From Bradyrhizobium barranii subsp. apii (lineage in GTDB: Bacteria; Pseudomonadota; Alphaproteobacteria; Rhizobiales; Xanthobacteraceae): DNA of 64,000 bases. The notes under the pieces are model-generated. The model worked only from the letters and a program-made list of their open reading frames with translations, had not been told where the DNA came from and searched no databases. The translations under genes and the position numbers were made by a program. Shown here piece after piece: positions 50,259-59,753 of the stretch. Each line of letters begins with the position of its first letter. The first letter of the stretch is position 1. The stretch is taken from positions 1,364,001-1,428,000 of the forward strand of contig NZ_CP096255.1 in NCBI RefSeq assembly GCF_011516635.5, read 5' to 3'.

Positions 50259-51910
50259 ATGATATCGAAGCCGGACGATCTTCCGTCGGACCTTGTCAGC
50301 GGTCTAGCGGCGCTGCAGGCCGAGCGTGAGGCGCGGCTGCGAGCCGAAGCGGTGGCTGCCAGTGCGTTGGCGGAGCTGTCGGACAACGAGGCGCTGATTG
50401 CGCATCTTGAGCTACGAATTGAGAAGCTCAAACGCGAACTGCACGGGCAGCGATCCCAGCGCTCGGCACGGCTGCTCGAGCAGTTGGAGTTGGAGCTCGA
50501 GGAACTCATCACCACGGCGAGCGAGGACGAGCTGGCCGCACAGGCGGCGGCAGCGAAGACGCAGAACGTCCGTCCCTTCACGCGTAAGCGGCCGGTGCGC
50601 AAGCCTTGGCCCGACGATATCGAACACAAGCGCGTCGTTGTTGAAGCTCCAACGACCTGCGCCTGCTGCGGTGGATCGAGACTGGCGAAGGTCGGCGAGG
50701 AAGTGACCAAGACCCTGGAGGAGATCCCGCGCCGCTTCAAGGTCATCGAGACGGTGCGCGAGAAGTTCACCTGCCGGGATTGCGAGAAGATCAGCCAGCC
50801 GCCGGCGCCGTTCCATGCCACACCGCGTGGCTTCATCGGTCCACAATTGTTGGCGACGATCCTGTTCGACAAGTTCGGCATGCATATCCCGCTCAACCGC
50901 CAGAGCGTGCGCTTTAATGCCGAGAGGATCGATTTGCCGTTATCGACACTGGCTGACCAGATCGGCCACGGGACCTTTGCCGTCATGCCGCTCTTCCACT
51001 TGATCGAACGTCATGTGCTTGCGGCCGAGCGCCTACACGGCGACGACACCACCATCCGTATCCTGGCCAAGGGCAAATGCAAGACTGGGCGGATCTGGAC
51101 ATATGTGCGGGATGACCGGCCCTTCGCCGGGCCTGCACCGCCGGCTGCGGTCTATTATGCCTCGAGCGACCGACGATGCGAGCATCCCCAAAAGCATCTG
51201 GCGGTCTTCGCCGGCATCCTGAAAGCCGACTGCTACAATGGCTTCGAGCCGCTGTTCGATCCGCAGAAGAAGACACTGCCAATTACGCCGGCGTATTGCT
51301 TTGCCCATGCACGGCGAGGCTTCTTCGAGCTGGCTGACATTAAGAAAAATGCTTGGGAAGGCACGAAGGACAAACCGGTCTCCCCGATCGCACTGGAGGC
51401 GGTCAGGCGGGTGGACGCGTTGTTCGAGATCGAGCGGCCATCAACGGCTGCAGCGCCGACGAGCGACGCGCCGTGCGCCAGCAACAGAGCAAGCCGCTTC
51501 TCGACGACATGCACGCCTGGCTGCTGCGCAAGCGCGAAACCCTCTCGCGCTCGTCCGAGGTCCTGAAGCCGATCAACTACATGCGCAGGCGCTGGGAGGG
51601 CTTCGCCCGCTTCCTCGACGACGGGAGGATTTGCTTGACCAACAATTGCGCTGAACGCGCTTTGAGAGGCATCGCCTTGGGACGGCGCAACTGGACCTTC
51701 GCTGGCAGCCAGCGTGGTGCCGACCGTGCCGCCATCATGCTGACAATGATCACGACGTGTCGTCTCAATGACGTCGATCCAAAGGCCTGGCTTGCCGACG
51801 TCCTCGCCCGTATCGCTGATCTTCCTGCATCGCGGCTGCACGAACTGCTGCCCTGGGAATGGAAGCTTCTGCGCCAAGCCGGCAAATCCGACGATCAGCA
51901 AGCCGCCTGA
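50259..51910 (+). pseudogene. tnpC: IS66-family transposase TnpC with one frameshift
   Basis: From ATG 50259 a coiled-coil start (leucine-rich, LIAHLELRIEKLKRELHG) leads to the zinc finger (TTCACCGG-like CACCGGSRLAKVGEEVT), LPLSTLADQIGHGTFAVMPL and the DDE core: LHGDDTTIRIL, VFAGILKADCYNGFEPL. The frame shifts near 51435; AINGCSADERRAVRQQQSKP then continues to DDGRICLTNNCAERALRGIA with the Glu, and WEWKLLRQAGKSDDQQAA. Companion tnpA and tnpB are absent. Length is otherwise normal. Confidence 0.88.
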
Positions 51911-51981
51911 CCTTCACCCAACGCCATCACATATAGCTCGCCGTGCCCGCGCGCGCACACGGCGATCAGGCGGCCTTCGTC

Positions 51982-53192
51982 TTAGGCGTACCGAGGAAGT
52001 CGCCGTCCCAGTTGTCCATTTCGACGATGCGCCAACGGCCAGCAAAGGCCTTGGCGAAGCCGGGCACCTTGGCCATCAGCGGCCTCCGCGATCAGCTTGG
52101 GCAGCCGCACCAGATTGTAGGCGGCGGCAGCGGAGGTAAAGGCCCATCCGACGCGTTCATGGCCAGGGAAGCGGGTCTTCTCTTGGCCGGCGACCGTCTT
52201 GATCCAGCCGAATGCCTCCTCGATCCGCTTGCGGATGCGCTGGCTGGCGGCATAGCCCCCGTGCCGGGTCGTTCGCCCGTCGATCGCAGAGCTGCGGCCG
52301 CTGGTGTTCTGCGCAACATGCGGCGTCACGTTCATCGAGCGCAGCTCGTTGACGAAGTCTTCTGCGTCGTAGGCTTTGTCGGCGCCAAGCGTGATCGCTG
52401 TCGGCCGGTCGGCGCGCGGCTCGATCAGGTGCAGCGCGGCCACCCGTTCGGCGTGCCCGTCGGCCCGCGTCAGGCAGGCGTCGACCAGCAGGCCGTGGCG
52501 GTTCTCCATCAGCCCATGCCCGATGAAGCACAGCTTCGTTTCGTTGCCCTTTCCTTTGCGGTAAAGCCTGGCATCCCGATCGGTGGTCGAAGCATGGGTG
52601 CCGTTCGAGCGCTTCTGGCCATGGAAGTCCGCTTCGGCGTTGCGCCCGCCGCCTTGCGCCGGCGGCGCGCCAGAGCCATCCTTCGGCTTCACGCTCTTGA
52701 TCGAGGCCCAGGCCTCGATCAGCGTGCCATCGACCGAGAAGTGATCGCTCGACAGCAGCTTCTTCACCTTGGGCTGCGCCAGCACCGCCGCGAGGAACTT
52801 GGCCGCGATGTCGCCTTCCGGCAACCGGTCGCGGTTTTTCGAGAGCACCGAATGGTCCCAGGCTCCGTCGTCGACGCCAATTCCGACGAACCAGCGGAAC
52901 AGCAGGTCGTATTCCAGCCGTTCGATCAAAAGCCGCTCCGAACGGATCGAATAAACGCTTGCAACAGCATCGCCCGCAGCAACTTCTCCGGCGGGATCGA
53001 CGGCCGCCAAATCGGCGAATAGAGCGCGGTAAACTCGCGCTCCAGCGTCGACAGCGCCTCGTTCGCGATCGTCCGGATCGCTCGCAGCGGATGGTCACGC
53101 CGCACCCGCCTCCAGATCAACGTAGCTGAACAGCTCGCCCGTTCGATTGTCGCCGCCGCGCACGCACCATCTCCGAATCTCGTCGGAGCCAA
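51982..53192 (-). pseudogene. IS5-family transposase with frameshifts
   Basis: The N-terminus (53192-52930) reads VRRDHPLRAIRTIANEALST and IPPEKLLRAMLLQAF; after a frame change near 52945 it continues YSIRSERLLIERLEYDLLFR, KKLLSSDHFSVDGTLIEAWA, ITLGADKAYDAEDFV and RKRIEEAFGWIKTVAGQEKT, the DDE set. The native stop after YNLVRLPKLIAEA is also lost. A further shift near 53110 affects the start. This is a different IS5 subgroup from the elements at 2195, 16160 and 55541. Confidence 0.82.
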
Positions 53193-53239
53193 TGAATCAC
53201 GGTCGCTGGTCGGCGGCGAGCACCTTTTTCAACAGCCTG

Positions 53240-54769
53240 CTAGTCTTACTGCGTCACAAACGGTGGTCTGTGAAATGGGCGAACTTGATTGCACAACAAG
53301 GACATCTCGACAACGTTCGGACCAGCCCTTGTTCGAGTCGCCGTCGCATCGTCGTGATCGAATTTGGAATGTGACGTTGGGTCCGTAGCGGCAGAACCGC
53401 GGGGTCTGTAATCCGCGGAAACGCGAGCGAGCGGGATCGGCCGGGCGCGCCGAGCGCCCGAGGGGGGAAACGCCTCCCGCTCGGAGATCAGGAATCCGAA
53501 GGCTGCAATGCACATCGTTGCGTGATGATGAAAGCCGCGCCAGCCGCGTCCCTCGAAGTGGCCAAGCCCGACCTCCTGCTTGAGTTCCTGATAGTCGCGT
53601 TCGATGCGCCAGCGCAATTTAGCCGTCTCTACGAGAGTCCGGAATGCCACATCCTCCGGCAATGTCGAGAGCCAGTATTTGGTAGGCTGGTCCTCGCCTT
53701 TCGGCCATTCGATCAGCAACCATTCCTCCAACCGCTGGGTGGTTTGCCAATAATCACGGTGCGCGGCACGGACCCGCACGCGGGCAAAGCGCGAGCTCAG
53801 CTTTTCGTTCGTTCCTTGCCGCCACGTGATGGTGCGCCAAGCTTTGGCCGGCAGGCCGATCGCGAGCGCTTTAACGGCGGCCGGCCGACGCTGACGGTTG
53901 CGGCGCATCAGTTTCGGGGGACGGCCGCGGCCCGACCATGGCTTCGGCGGCAAGGGACCGGTGCCGGGCGCCCATACCGTTGTGCTCGACAGAAGACCCG
54001 CCACATAGGTCAATCCCAGCGCCGTGATCTCCGTGCGCAGATCGCTGTTGTTGCCATAGCCCGCGTCCATCAGCACGACACCACGCGGAAGGCCGGTCGC
54101 ACAGGCCCACCGCAACTGCTCCAGCGCGATCTCCGGCTTGGTCCGGAAGCCGACTTCGGCAGGAATGCCCACCTTGCGCCGCCGATCGCAATCCTCAGTC
54201 CATTCCTTCGGAAGATAAAGGCGGTAGGCAACAGGCAGGCTGGCGTGGTGATTGGCAATCGATAATGACACCGCCACCTGGCAATTATCCTGCTTGCCGA
54301 GCTGCCCGCAATATTGCCGTGCAACTCCAACCGAATGTCGCCCCTGCTTGGGAAATCCGGTGTCATCGATGATCCAAGCTTCGATCGGGCCCTGGCGTTC
54401 GATCGCCGGCAGGACCATCTCTCGTACCTTGCCCAGCACCTTCTCATCCGACCAGGCGCCGCTGCCGACGAAATGCAGCAGCGATTGATGTTGGGCGGCC
54501 GTCCGTTCCGGAGCCGTCATCGCCGCCATTGGCTCCACGCTCTTACGACCGCCACAGGCCATGAGGCCGACGCAATAGTCGCGCAGCGGTGCCTTCCGAT
54601 CAGCATGACCGATGACGCTGGCAAGCCCTTCCAAATACGTCGCAAATCGCATCTCACTGGTCTTGGTGCCACGCCCGCTCATGTAGCCTCCTCGGCTGAT
54701 GGTCCATGCTTCAACCATCGCTGATTCCGGCCGGATAAAGCCTGCGGTTTTGTGACTCAGTCGTACTAG
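53240..54769 (-). mobile_element. IS701-family insertion sequence
   Basis: Inverted ends CTAGTCTTACTGCGTCACAAA (from 53240) and, on the other strand, CTAGTACGACTGAGTCACAAA (ending 54769). CTAG at both edges is the likely target duplication. One intact transposase gene fills the element. Confidence 0.88.
53246..54682 (-). CDS. IS701-family transposase
   Basis: About 478 residues from ATG 54682 (MSGRGTKTSEMRFATYLEGL; the frame is open further upstream but that lies at and beyond the IS edge). The first Asp is in AWIIDDTGFPKQGRHSVGVA, the second in GVVLMDAGYGNNSDL, and the Glu region is RWRIERDYQELKQEVGLGHF. The last residues read into the terminal repeat. The frame is intact, so this element may be active. 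Confidence 0.9.
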   Translation of the reverse strand: MSGRGTKTSEMRFATYLEGLASVIGHADRKAPLRDYCVGLMACGGRKSVEPMAAMTAPERTAAQHQSLLHFVGSGAWSDEKVLGKVREMVLPAIERQGPIEAWIIDDTGFPKQGRHSVGVARQYCGQLGKQDNCQVAVSLSIANHHASLPVAYRLYLPKEWTEDCDRRRKVGIPAEVGFRTKPEIALEQLRWACATGLPRGVVLMDAGYGNNSDLRTEITALGLTYVAGLLSSTTVWAPGTGPLPPKPWSGRGRPPKLMRRNRQRRPAAVKALAIGLPAKAWRTITWRQGTNEKLSSRFARVRVRAAHRDYWQTTQRLEEWLLIEWPKGEDQPTKYWLSTLPEDVAFRTLVETAKLRWRIERDYQELKQEVGLGHFEGRGWRGFHHHATMCIAAFGFLISEREAFPPSGARRARPIPLARVSADYRPRGSAATDPTSHSKFDHDDATATRTRAGPNVVEMSLLCNQVRPFHRPPFVTQ

Positions 54770-54840
54770 GTCGTCAGGCGCCTCGAAAGCACAAGAGACC
54801 TGATCAACGGGTCGCGAATTAGGCTTCTCGCCCGCCGTTG

Positions 54841-55259
54841 TCAAAACGAACTCTGCCGGCCGGCCGCGCGCAGCATCTCGTTCTGGGCGGTGGCGTAAAG
54901 CATCCGCCACGATTCCCTCAGCTCGGGGGTGAAAGAAGGGCCGAATTTGCAATCAAAGCTCCACATCAACGCCTCGCCCATTGCGACGAAGTGCGATGGC
55001 TGAACGCAAAGTCTGGCGTGCTTGTGACCTGAAAGCGTGATCAGCGATTGGAACATCGGTCTTTCGTCGAGCGAGGCGGGCAGCGCGGTGATCATATCCA
55101 GCGCCTTCATCCGCTGCTGCTCGATATCGCCGCCGAACATATCTCTTGCATCAGGAGCTAGTTCAACGAACCTGTTGTAACACAGGTCAGCGAGGTCGCG
55201 ACGGACCGCCACATCGCGTCAAACGATATCCTGATAAGGTCGACCAGCTCGGGCGTCAT
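54841..55259 (-). pseudogene. bacterial globin (single-domain haemoglobin) with a possible frameshift
   Basis: ATG 55259 begins MTPELVDLIRISFDA; after a frame change near 55213 it continues VRRDLADLCYNRFVELAPDA, DMFGGDIEQQRMKALDMITA, SLITLSGHKHARLCVQPSHF (proximal His in the HKHARL/QPSHF region) and MLYATAQNEMLRA. A GTG at 55212 could also start a shortened protein. Total length of about 140 residues is normal for Vitreoscilla-type globins, which bind O2 or detoxify NO. It starts 3 bp after a zinc-ribbon gene, so the two form an operon. Confidence 0.78.
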
Positions 55260-55262
55260 TGG

Positions 55263-55481
55263 TCAGACGAGCAGGCTCGTAAAGAATGGTTTTGTGATCT
55301 CAGCGACTGACGGCTCCCTTTCGTGAGAAGTGACGACGGAGATAAATTGGTGTTTGCAGCTCCAGCAGCGCCAAAGAACCTGAACTTCGTTCGCACTGAC
55401 GCGTTCATGCCATTCGCTGGTGACTAACCCAGAACCACAGCGAAGGCATTCTTTGTGATGTGGTATTGAGATTGGTGTCAT
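55263..55481 (-). CDS. small zinc-ribbon protein
   Basis: 72 residues from ATG 55481 (MTPISIPHHKECLRCGSGLV), preceded by an AACGAGG ribosome site. Two CxxC pairs, ECLRCGS and WRCWSCKHQF, are spaced like a zinc ribbon. It ends 3 bp before the globin gene start, which suggests co-translation. Function unknown; DNA or protein binding linked to the globin is a guess. Confidence 0.65.
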   Translation of the reverse strand: MTPISIPHHKECLRCGSGLVTSEWHERVSANEVQVLWRCWSCKHQFISVVTSHEREPSVAEITKPFFTSLLV

Positions 55482-55540
55482 GTGGAACCTCGTTTCGTAT
55501 GCACAAGCGACGCTAACGGTCGAAACGCGATAGTCGTCCG

Positions 55541-56887
55541 TTAAGAATCCGAATTGAGCGGGATGGGACATGTGAACGTGCGCCATATCCGGATCAGGAA
55601 CAGGTCCAAGAAATCTCTCAGCCAGGCGAGGATGCGGCGGAAGTTGTGGCCTACGGCGGAGAGGACGACGTTGGCGGCGTCTCCTGCGCGGCCTTTGAGG
55701 TAGCAGCGCCCGAGGTGACCTTCGGCCTTCAGGTGTCCGATGATGGGCTCGATGGCGGATCGGCGGCGCAACTCGCGCTTGATGATCCCGAAGACGCCGC
55801 GCTTCTGGCCGGAGATGAAGACGCGACGTGGATTTTGAGCGTCGTGGCCGCGATACCCCTTGTCGACATAGGCCCGCTCGATCGGACAGCCGGTGAGTGC
55901 CTCGGTGCGGTCGATGACGTCGCGCAGGGTGTGACCGTCATACGGATTATCGGGCAGCGCCCTGACGTGTAGCACGAACAGACCGCCGGGAGCTCGGCGG
56001 TTGTTGGTGACGATGGAAGCCTTGACGCCGAACTCGTACGGCGCGGAGGCCTTGCCCTTGCCGATGCACTCCACCTCCGGGGCATGGAAAGAATAAAGCT
56101 TCCAGCCGCGTTGGCGCTGCTGCTGCGAGCGGATCTGGCTGGCCCGGCCAAGCGGAAGGGCGAACGCCTCCTCCAGGGCTGGCTGGCCGTCGATCTTGCG
56201 GCGGATATCGCGGATGATCCGGCCGAGCCTTGAGCGCAGGATACGCAACTGCCGCTGATGCCGCCTGAATTGTTTGGCATGGGCGTAGCGGCCCGCCATC
56301 ATCGCGGCGGCCTTGGCGATCCGAGAATAGGACTGCCGCAGCCTGACGCCGTGCCTTCTCGCCAGGCGATTGAGCCCCTTGATGGCCGCATGCAGCAGCT
56401 TGGCGTCGGTCGGAAAGGTGATGGCCTTTGGCTGCACCGTGGTATCGACCGTGACCCGCTTGAGGTCCTGGCCGCGTAACGCGCCGGCCTCGTGCGCCAC
56501 CCGCAGGCTCTCGGCCAGCAGCAGTTCCAGCTTGTCGCCGAGCCGCTTGCGCCAATGGCTCAGGTCCGATCGCTCGTGCGGGAAGGCGTGCTGGAAGAAC
56601 TCTTCGCCGGTGAAGTACTGGAAATACGGGTCGTGGACCCAGCGCTCGCAAATCCCCTCATCGGACAGCCCGTAAATCTGCTTGAGCAACAGCAGCCCGA
56701 TCATGAAGCGGGTCTCGATCCCCGGCCGGCCGTTCTCGCTGTAGAGCGGCGCGATCTCGCCGTCGATCCAGTCCCAATCGATCTTGCCGGCCAACAGAAC
56801 CAGCTCGTGCTTCAGATTGATGATCTGGTCCAGCCGCGCCCGGAACAGGTCGTTCGATCCCGTCGTCTTGTGCTTCTTCGGTCGCAT
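55541..56887 (-). CDS. IS5-family transposase, intact
   Basis: 448 residues. N-terminus KIDWDWIDGEIAPLYSENGR, GLLLLKQIYGLSDEGICERW; core LKRVTVDTTVQPKAITFPTD with the first Asp, IERAYVDKGYRGHDAQNP with the second, and GIIKRELRRRSAIEPIIGHL with the Glu. The frame is intact. Imperfect ends (AGAATCCGAATTGAGCGG near 55530; AGATTCCCTTTCGCAGCGG on the other strand near 56940) are plausible terminal repeats; the right one abuts IS91 element B. Confidence 0.88.
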   Translation of the reverse strand: MRPKKHKTTGSNDLFRARLDQIINLKHELVLLAGKIDWDWIDGEIAPLYSENGRPGIETRFMIGLLLLKQIYGLSDEGICERWVHDPYFQYFTGEEFFQHAFPHERSDLSHWRKRLGDKLELLLAESLRVAHEAGALRGQDLKRVTVDTTVQPKAITFPTDAKLLHAAIKGLNRLARRHGVRLRQSYSRIAKAAAMMAGRYAHAKQFRRHQRQLRILRSRLGRIIRDIRRKIDGQPALEEAFALPLGRASQIRSQQQRQRGWKLYSFHAPEVECIGKGKASAPYEFGVKASIVTNNRRAPGGLFVLHVRALPDNPYDGHTLRDVIDRTEALTGCPIERAYVDKGYRGHDAQNPRRVFISGQKRGVFGIIKRELRRRSAIEPIIGHLKAEGHLGRCYLKGRAGDAANVVLSAVGHNFRRILAWLRDFLDLFLIRIWRTFTCPIPLNSDS

Positions 56888-57294
56888 CGTCCCCTCCGAT
56901 GCAACACAGAATCATGGTCCGCTGCGAAAGGGAATCTGGAGGGTTCTGTGAGGTCGCGCTCACGCGAGGGTGCGGCAGGCGCTTATGACGCGACCTCATT
57001 GAAGCCGGATTGAACGAAGGCGCGGGAGGCTATTCGCGGTTTTGCAGCTATGGGGATTGTTCGAGATCGCCATGCCCGATCTGCTGGCTCGGCGCGTGAG
57101 GCAGAGACACAGGAGTGCGCATCCTGGAAGAGTTGAGATCAGACGCGCTTCGCCTGAGATCGCGATAGGCCTTTTGCTGCATCGGACGGTTGTTGTCGCG
57201 CAGTGTGACAGCACGGATTCGACATCGTCCGCGATGATCGAGACGCTGGGAGCGAAATGACGAATGATGATCGTCGTGCACGACATGACTTGGC

Positions 57295-58545
57295 TCACGA
57301 TGTGTCGCATCGGAACGGTGATGTTCGAGGGCTGGGGCGTCTGAAGCTATGTCGAAAGCGCTCAATGATGCGCATGACGCCACCACAATCGGGACAGGCA
57401 GGAACCTCGGCCCAGGTTTGAGCCTCCGAATCCACAGGCGACGGCTGGCCATCGTTTGGGGCTGTTCGCTCATGATCGAGAAGTTCGCGGCAAAGGGCGA
57501 GCTTGGCAGCGCGATGGCGGTTGGCCATGAAGCCGAAGTGGCGGATGCGGTGGAAGCCGTCAGGCGGCGTATGAAGCAGGAAACGGCGAATGAACTCATC
57601 GGGCTTGAGATTCATGATCTTTGTCGCGCTGTTTTGGCGATAGTCCTTCCATGAGAAGGCGACATGATCGTCGTCGAGTGCGACGAGCCGGCTGTTGGCG
57701 ATCGCGACGCGATGGGTGTAGCGGCCGAGATAGGCCAGGACCTGTGCGGGTCCGCCGAAGGGCCGCTTGGCGTAAACAACCCAGTTGATGCGTCGCATGG
57801 CGTCGAGGTGGGCCGCAAAGGCAGCCGGCTCGGCCAGAGCTCCGAGATCGCCGAAGAAACGCAAGGCACCGGAGTTGAAGGCTGCCGACAGACGTTTGAG
57901 AAAAAGTGTGCGAAATAGTCTGGACAACGGTTTGACGGCCAGGAAGAAGTTCGGTCGGCAAGCGGTCCAGCGCGCGCCATCGGGCGAGAGGCCGCCACCC
58001 GGAACGACGCAATGGACGTGGGGATGATGCATCAGCGTCTGTCCCCAGGTGTGGAGGACGGCGACGCCGCCGATCGCACCGCCGAGCCGGCGTGGATTGG
58101 CGGCGAGCGTCGTCATCGCCTCGGCGGCAGCCTTGAACAGGATGGCATAGACGACGGCCTTGTTCTGGAAAGCGATCGCGGCGATCGGTGCGGGAAGTGT
58201 AAAGACGACGTGGAAATAGGGAACCGGAAGCAGGTCGGCTTGACGCGCGGCGAGCCACGCGGCTCGGGCTCTCCCCTGACACTTCGGACAGTGCCGATTG
58301 CGGCAGGAATTATAGGCAACGCGTGTCGTGCCGCAGTCGTCGCAAGCCTGCATGTGGCCGCCGAGCGCCTCGGTCCGGCACGCAACGATCGCGCTCATCA
58401 CGCGCCGCTCGACCCGCCCCAGATGACCGGCATGTACACGGCGATAGGCGTCGCCATGCCGGCGCAGAATATCGGCAATCTCGATGGCGGGCCTGTTGGA
58501 GCGGATGTCGGAGCGGGTCATGACCCGCATCCCGCTGCGGGTCAT
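57295..58545 (-). CDS. IS91-family HUH transposase, copy B
   Basis: 416 residues identical to the copy at 14494-15744, including the zinc-binding cysteines, HHPHVHC and the tyrosine region. It overlaps the integrase stop by ATGA. Confidence 0.92.
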   Translation of the reverse strand: MTRSGMRVMTRSDIRSNRPAIEIADILRRHGDAYRRVHAGHLGRVERRVMSAIVACRTEALGGHMQACDDCGTTRVAYNSCRNRHCPKCQGRARAAWLAARQADLLPVPYFHVVFTLPAPIAAIAFQNKAVVYAILFKAAAEAMTTLAANPRRLGGAIGGVAVLHTWGQTLMHHPHVHCVVPGGGLSPDGARWTACRPNFFLAVKPLSRLFRTLFLKRLSAAFNSGALRFFGDLGALAEPAAFAAHLDAMRRINWVVYAKRPFGGPAQVLAYLGRYTHRVAIANSRLVALDDDHVAFSWKDYRQNSATKIMNLKPDEFIRRFLLHTPPDGFHRIRHFGFMANRHRAAKLALCRELLDHERTAPNDGQPSPVDSEAQTWAEVPACPDCGGVMRIIERFRHSFRRPSPRTSPFRCDTS

Positions 58546-59402
58546 CCAGGTGGCGTCACCTCCAGCGACAGGCGATCGAGCGGGCTCTGCGTCGCTCGGA
58601 TCGTATCGGTGGCGACCTGCGTGTAGCGCGCTGTCGACGACAAATTATTGTGCCCGAGCAAGACCTGGATGATCCGGATATCGGTTCCGTTCTCGAGAAG
58701 ATGTGTCGCGAAGCTGTGGCGCAGCGTGTGCAGCGTGACGCGCTTGGTCAGGCCCGCAGCCTTCACCGCCGACCGGCAGGCGGCATGCAGCACGGTCTGA
58801 TCGATCGGATGATCTTCGTCACGACCAGGGAACAGATAAAGCCGCGGCCGGGCGAGCCGCCAGTAGGTGCGCAGGATGCCCAGCAGCTGGGGCGACAGCA
58901 TCACGTTGCGATCCTTCGCGCCCTTGCCGTGGCGCACCTGGATGACGCCGCGGGCGCTGTCGATGTCTTCGATCCGCAGTCCCGCAACCTCCGAGGCCCT
59001 GAGCCCGGCCGCATAGGCGGTGGTGAGCGCGGCGCGGCTCTTCAGGCTCGATACCGCTTCAAGAAACTGAACCACTTCGTCGGCGCTGAGAACGACCGGC
59101 AGCTTGCGCGGTTCTCGCGCATAGGGAATGCGCTCTGGGATGAGCGCCTCGCCGAGCGTGACGCCGTAGAAAAACCGTAGCGCACAGACGATCTGGTTCA
59201 GCGCCGGCCATGAGATGCCGGTCGAGACCAAATGCACCTGGAAGGCGCGGACGTCTTCCAGCTCTAACCGGTCAGGCGATCGGCCAAAATAGCGGCTGAA
59301 CTTCGAAACCGCGCTGATGTAGGATCTTTGCGTCGCCGGCGACAGATTGCGGACGGTCATGTCTTCGATCATGCGGCGGCGAAGAGGGCTCAAATCGGCC
59401 AT
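58542..59402 (-). CDS. tyrosine recombinase of IS91 element B
   Basis: About 286 residues from the ATG at 59402, identical to the copy at 13637-14497, with the full catalytic set (R, K, HxLRH and Tyr). Both copies could be active. Confidence 0.9.
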   Translation of the reverse strand: MADLSPLRRRMIEDMTVRNLSPATQRSYISAVSKFSRYFGRSPDRLELEDVRAFQVHLVSTGISWPALNQIVCALRFFYGVTLGEALIPERIPYAREPRKLPVVLSADEVVQFLEAVSSLKSRAALTTAYAAGLRASEVAGLRIEDIDSARGVIQVRHGKGAKDRNVMLSPQLLGILRTYWRLARPRLYLFPGRDEDHPIDQTVLHAACRSAVKAAGLTKRVTLHTLRHSFATHLLENGTDIRIIQVLLGHNNLSSTARYTQVATDTIRATQSPLDRLSLEVTPPG

Positions 59403-59511
59403 CTCGATACTCCTGTCTGAGGGGGTGGGCTCCAACACCCACATCCTCTCAGCCAGGAGGCGATCTATGCCACCTTGCCCCCTACGCCGCGGCAGCGGCT
59501 TCGTTCAATCC

Positions 59512-59753
59512 ACAATCGAATTTGCAGGCTTTGGCGGTCTTTACCTCCCAATCCCTGCAATCTCAAACCGTCTCAAATCCGAAAAACAGACTCTCGCTCA
59601 ATCGCTTAGAGCCTTGTTCACGGACGACGCGATAATTTGTAAGCCATCACTTGCGCTTCCTTGAGCAGTTGTGCTGGATCAAATCTCCGTTTCAACGCTC
59701 GTGCCGATAAGCGAGCATACTGTGACCGACAGCATGCTGGAAACCGGAGCGGG
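59512..59753. other. gap after IS91 element B
   Basis: 242 bp with no supportable gene. Confidence 0.4.

Larger units (their letters stand above)
56932..59511 (-). mobile_element. IS91-type element, copy B (inverse of A)
   Basis: 2580 bp, inverted repeat of 13528-16107; the encoded proteins are identical. Its flanks differ from those of A: intact IS5 at 56931 and unrelated sequence at 59512. With A it bounds a 41-kb segment. Confidence 0.88.

Noticed and set aside
52157..53098. 313-codon reverse frame overlapping the IS5 transposase
   Set aside because: Arg-rich shadow of the real transposase frame.
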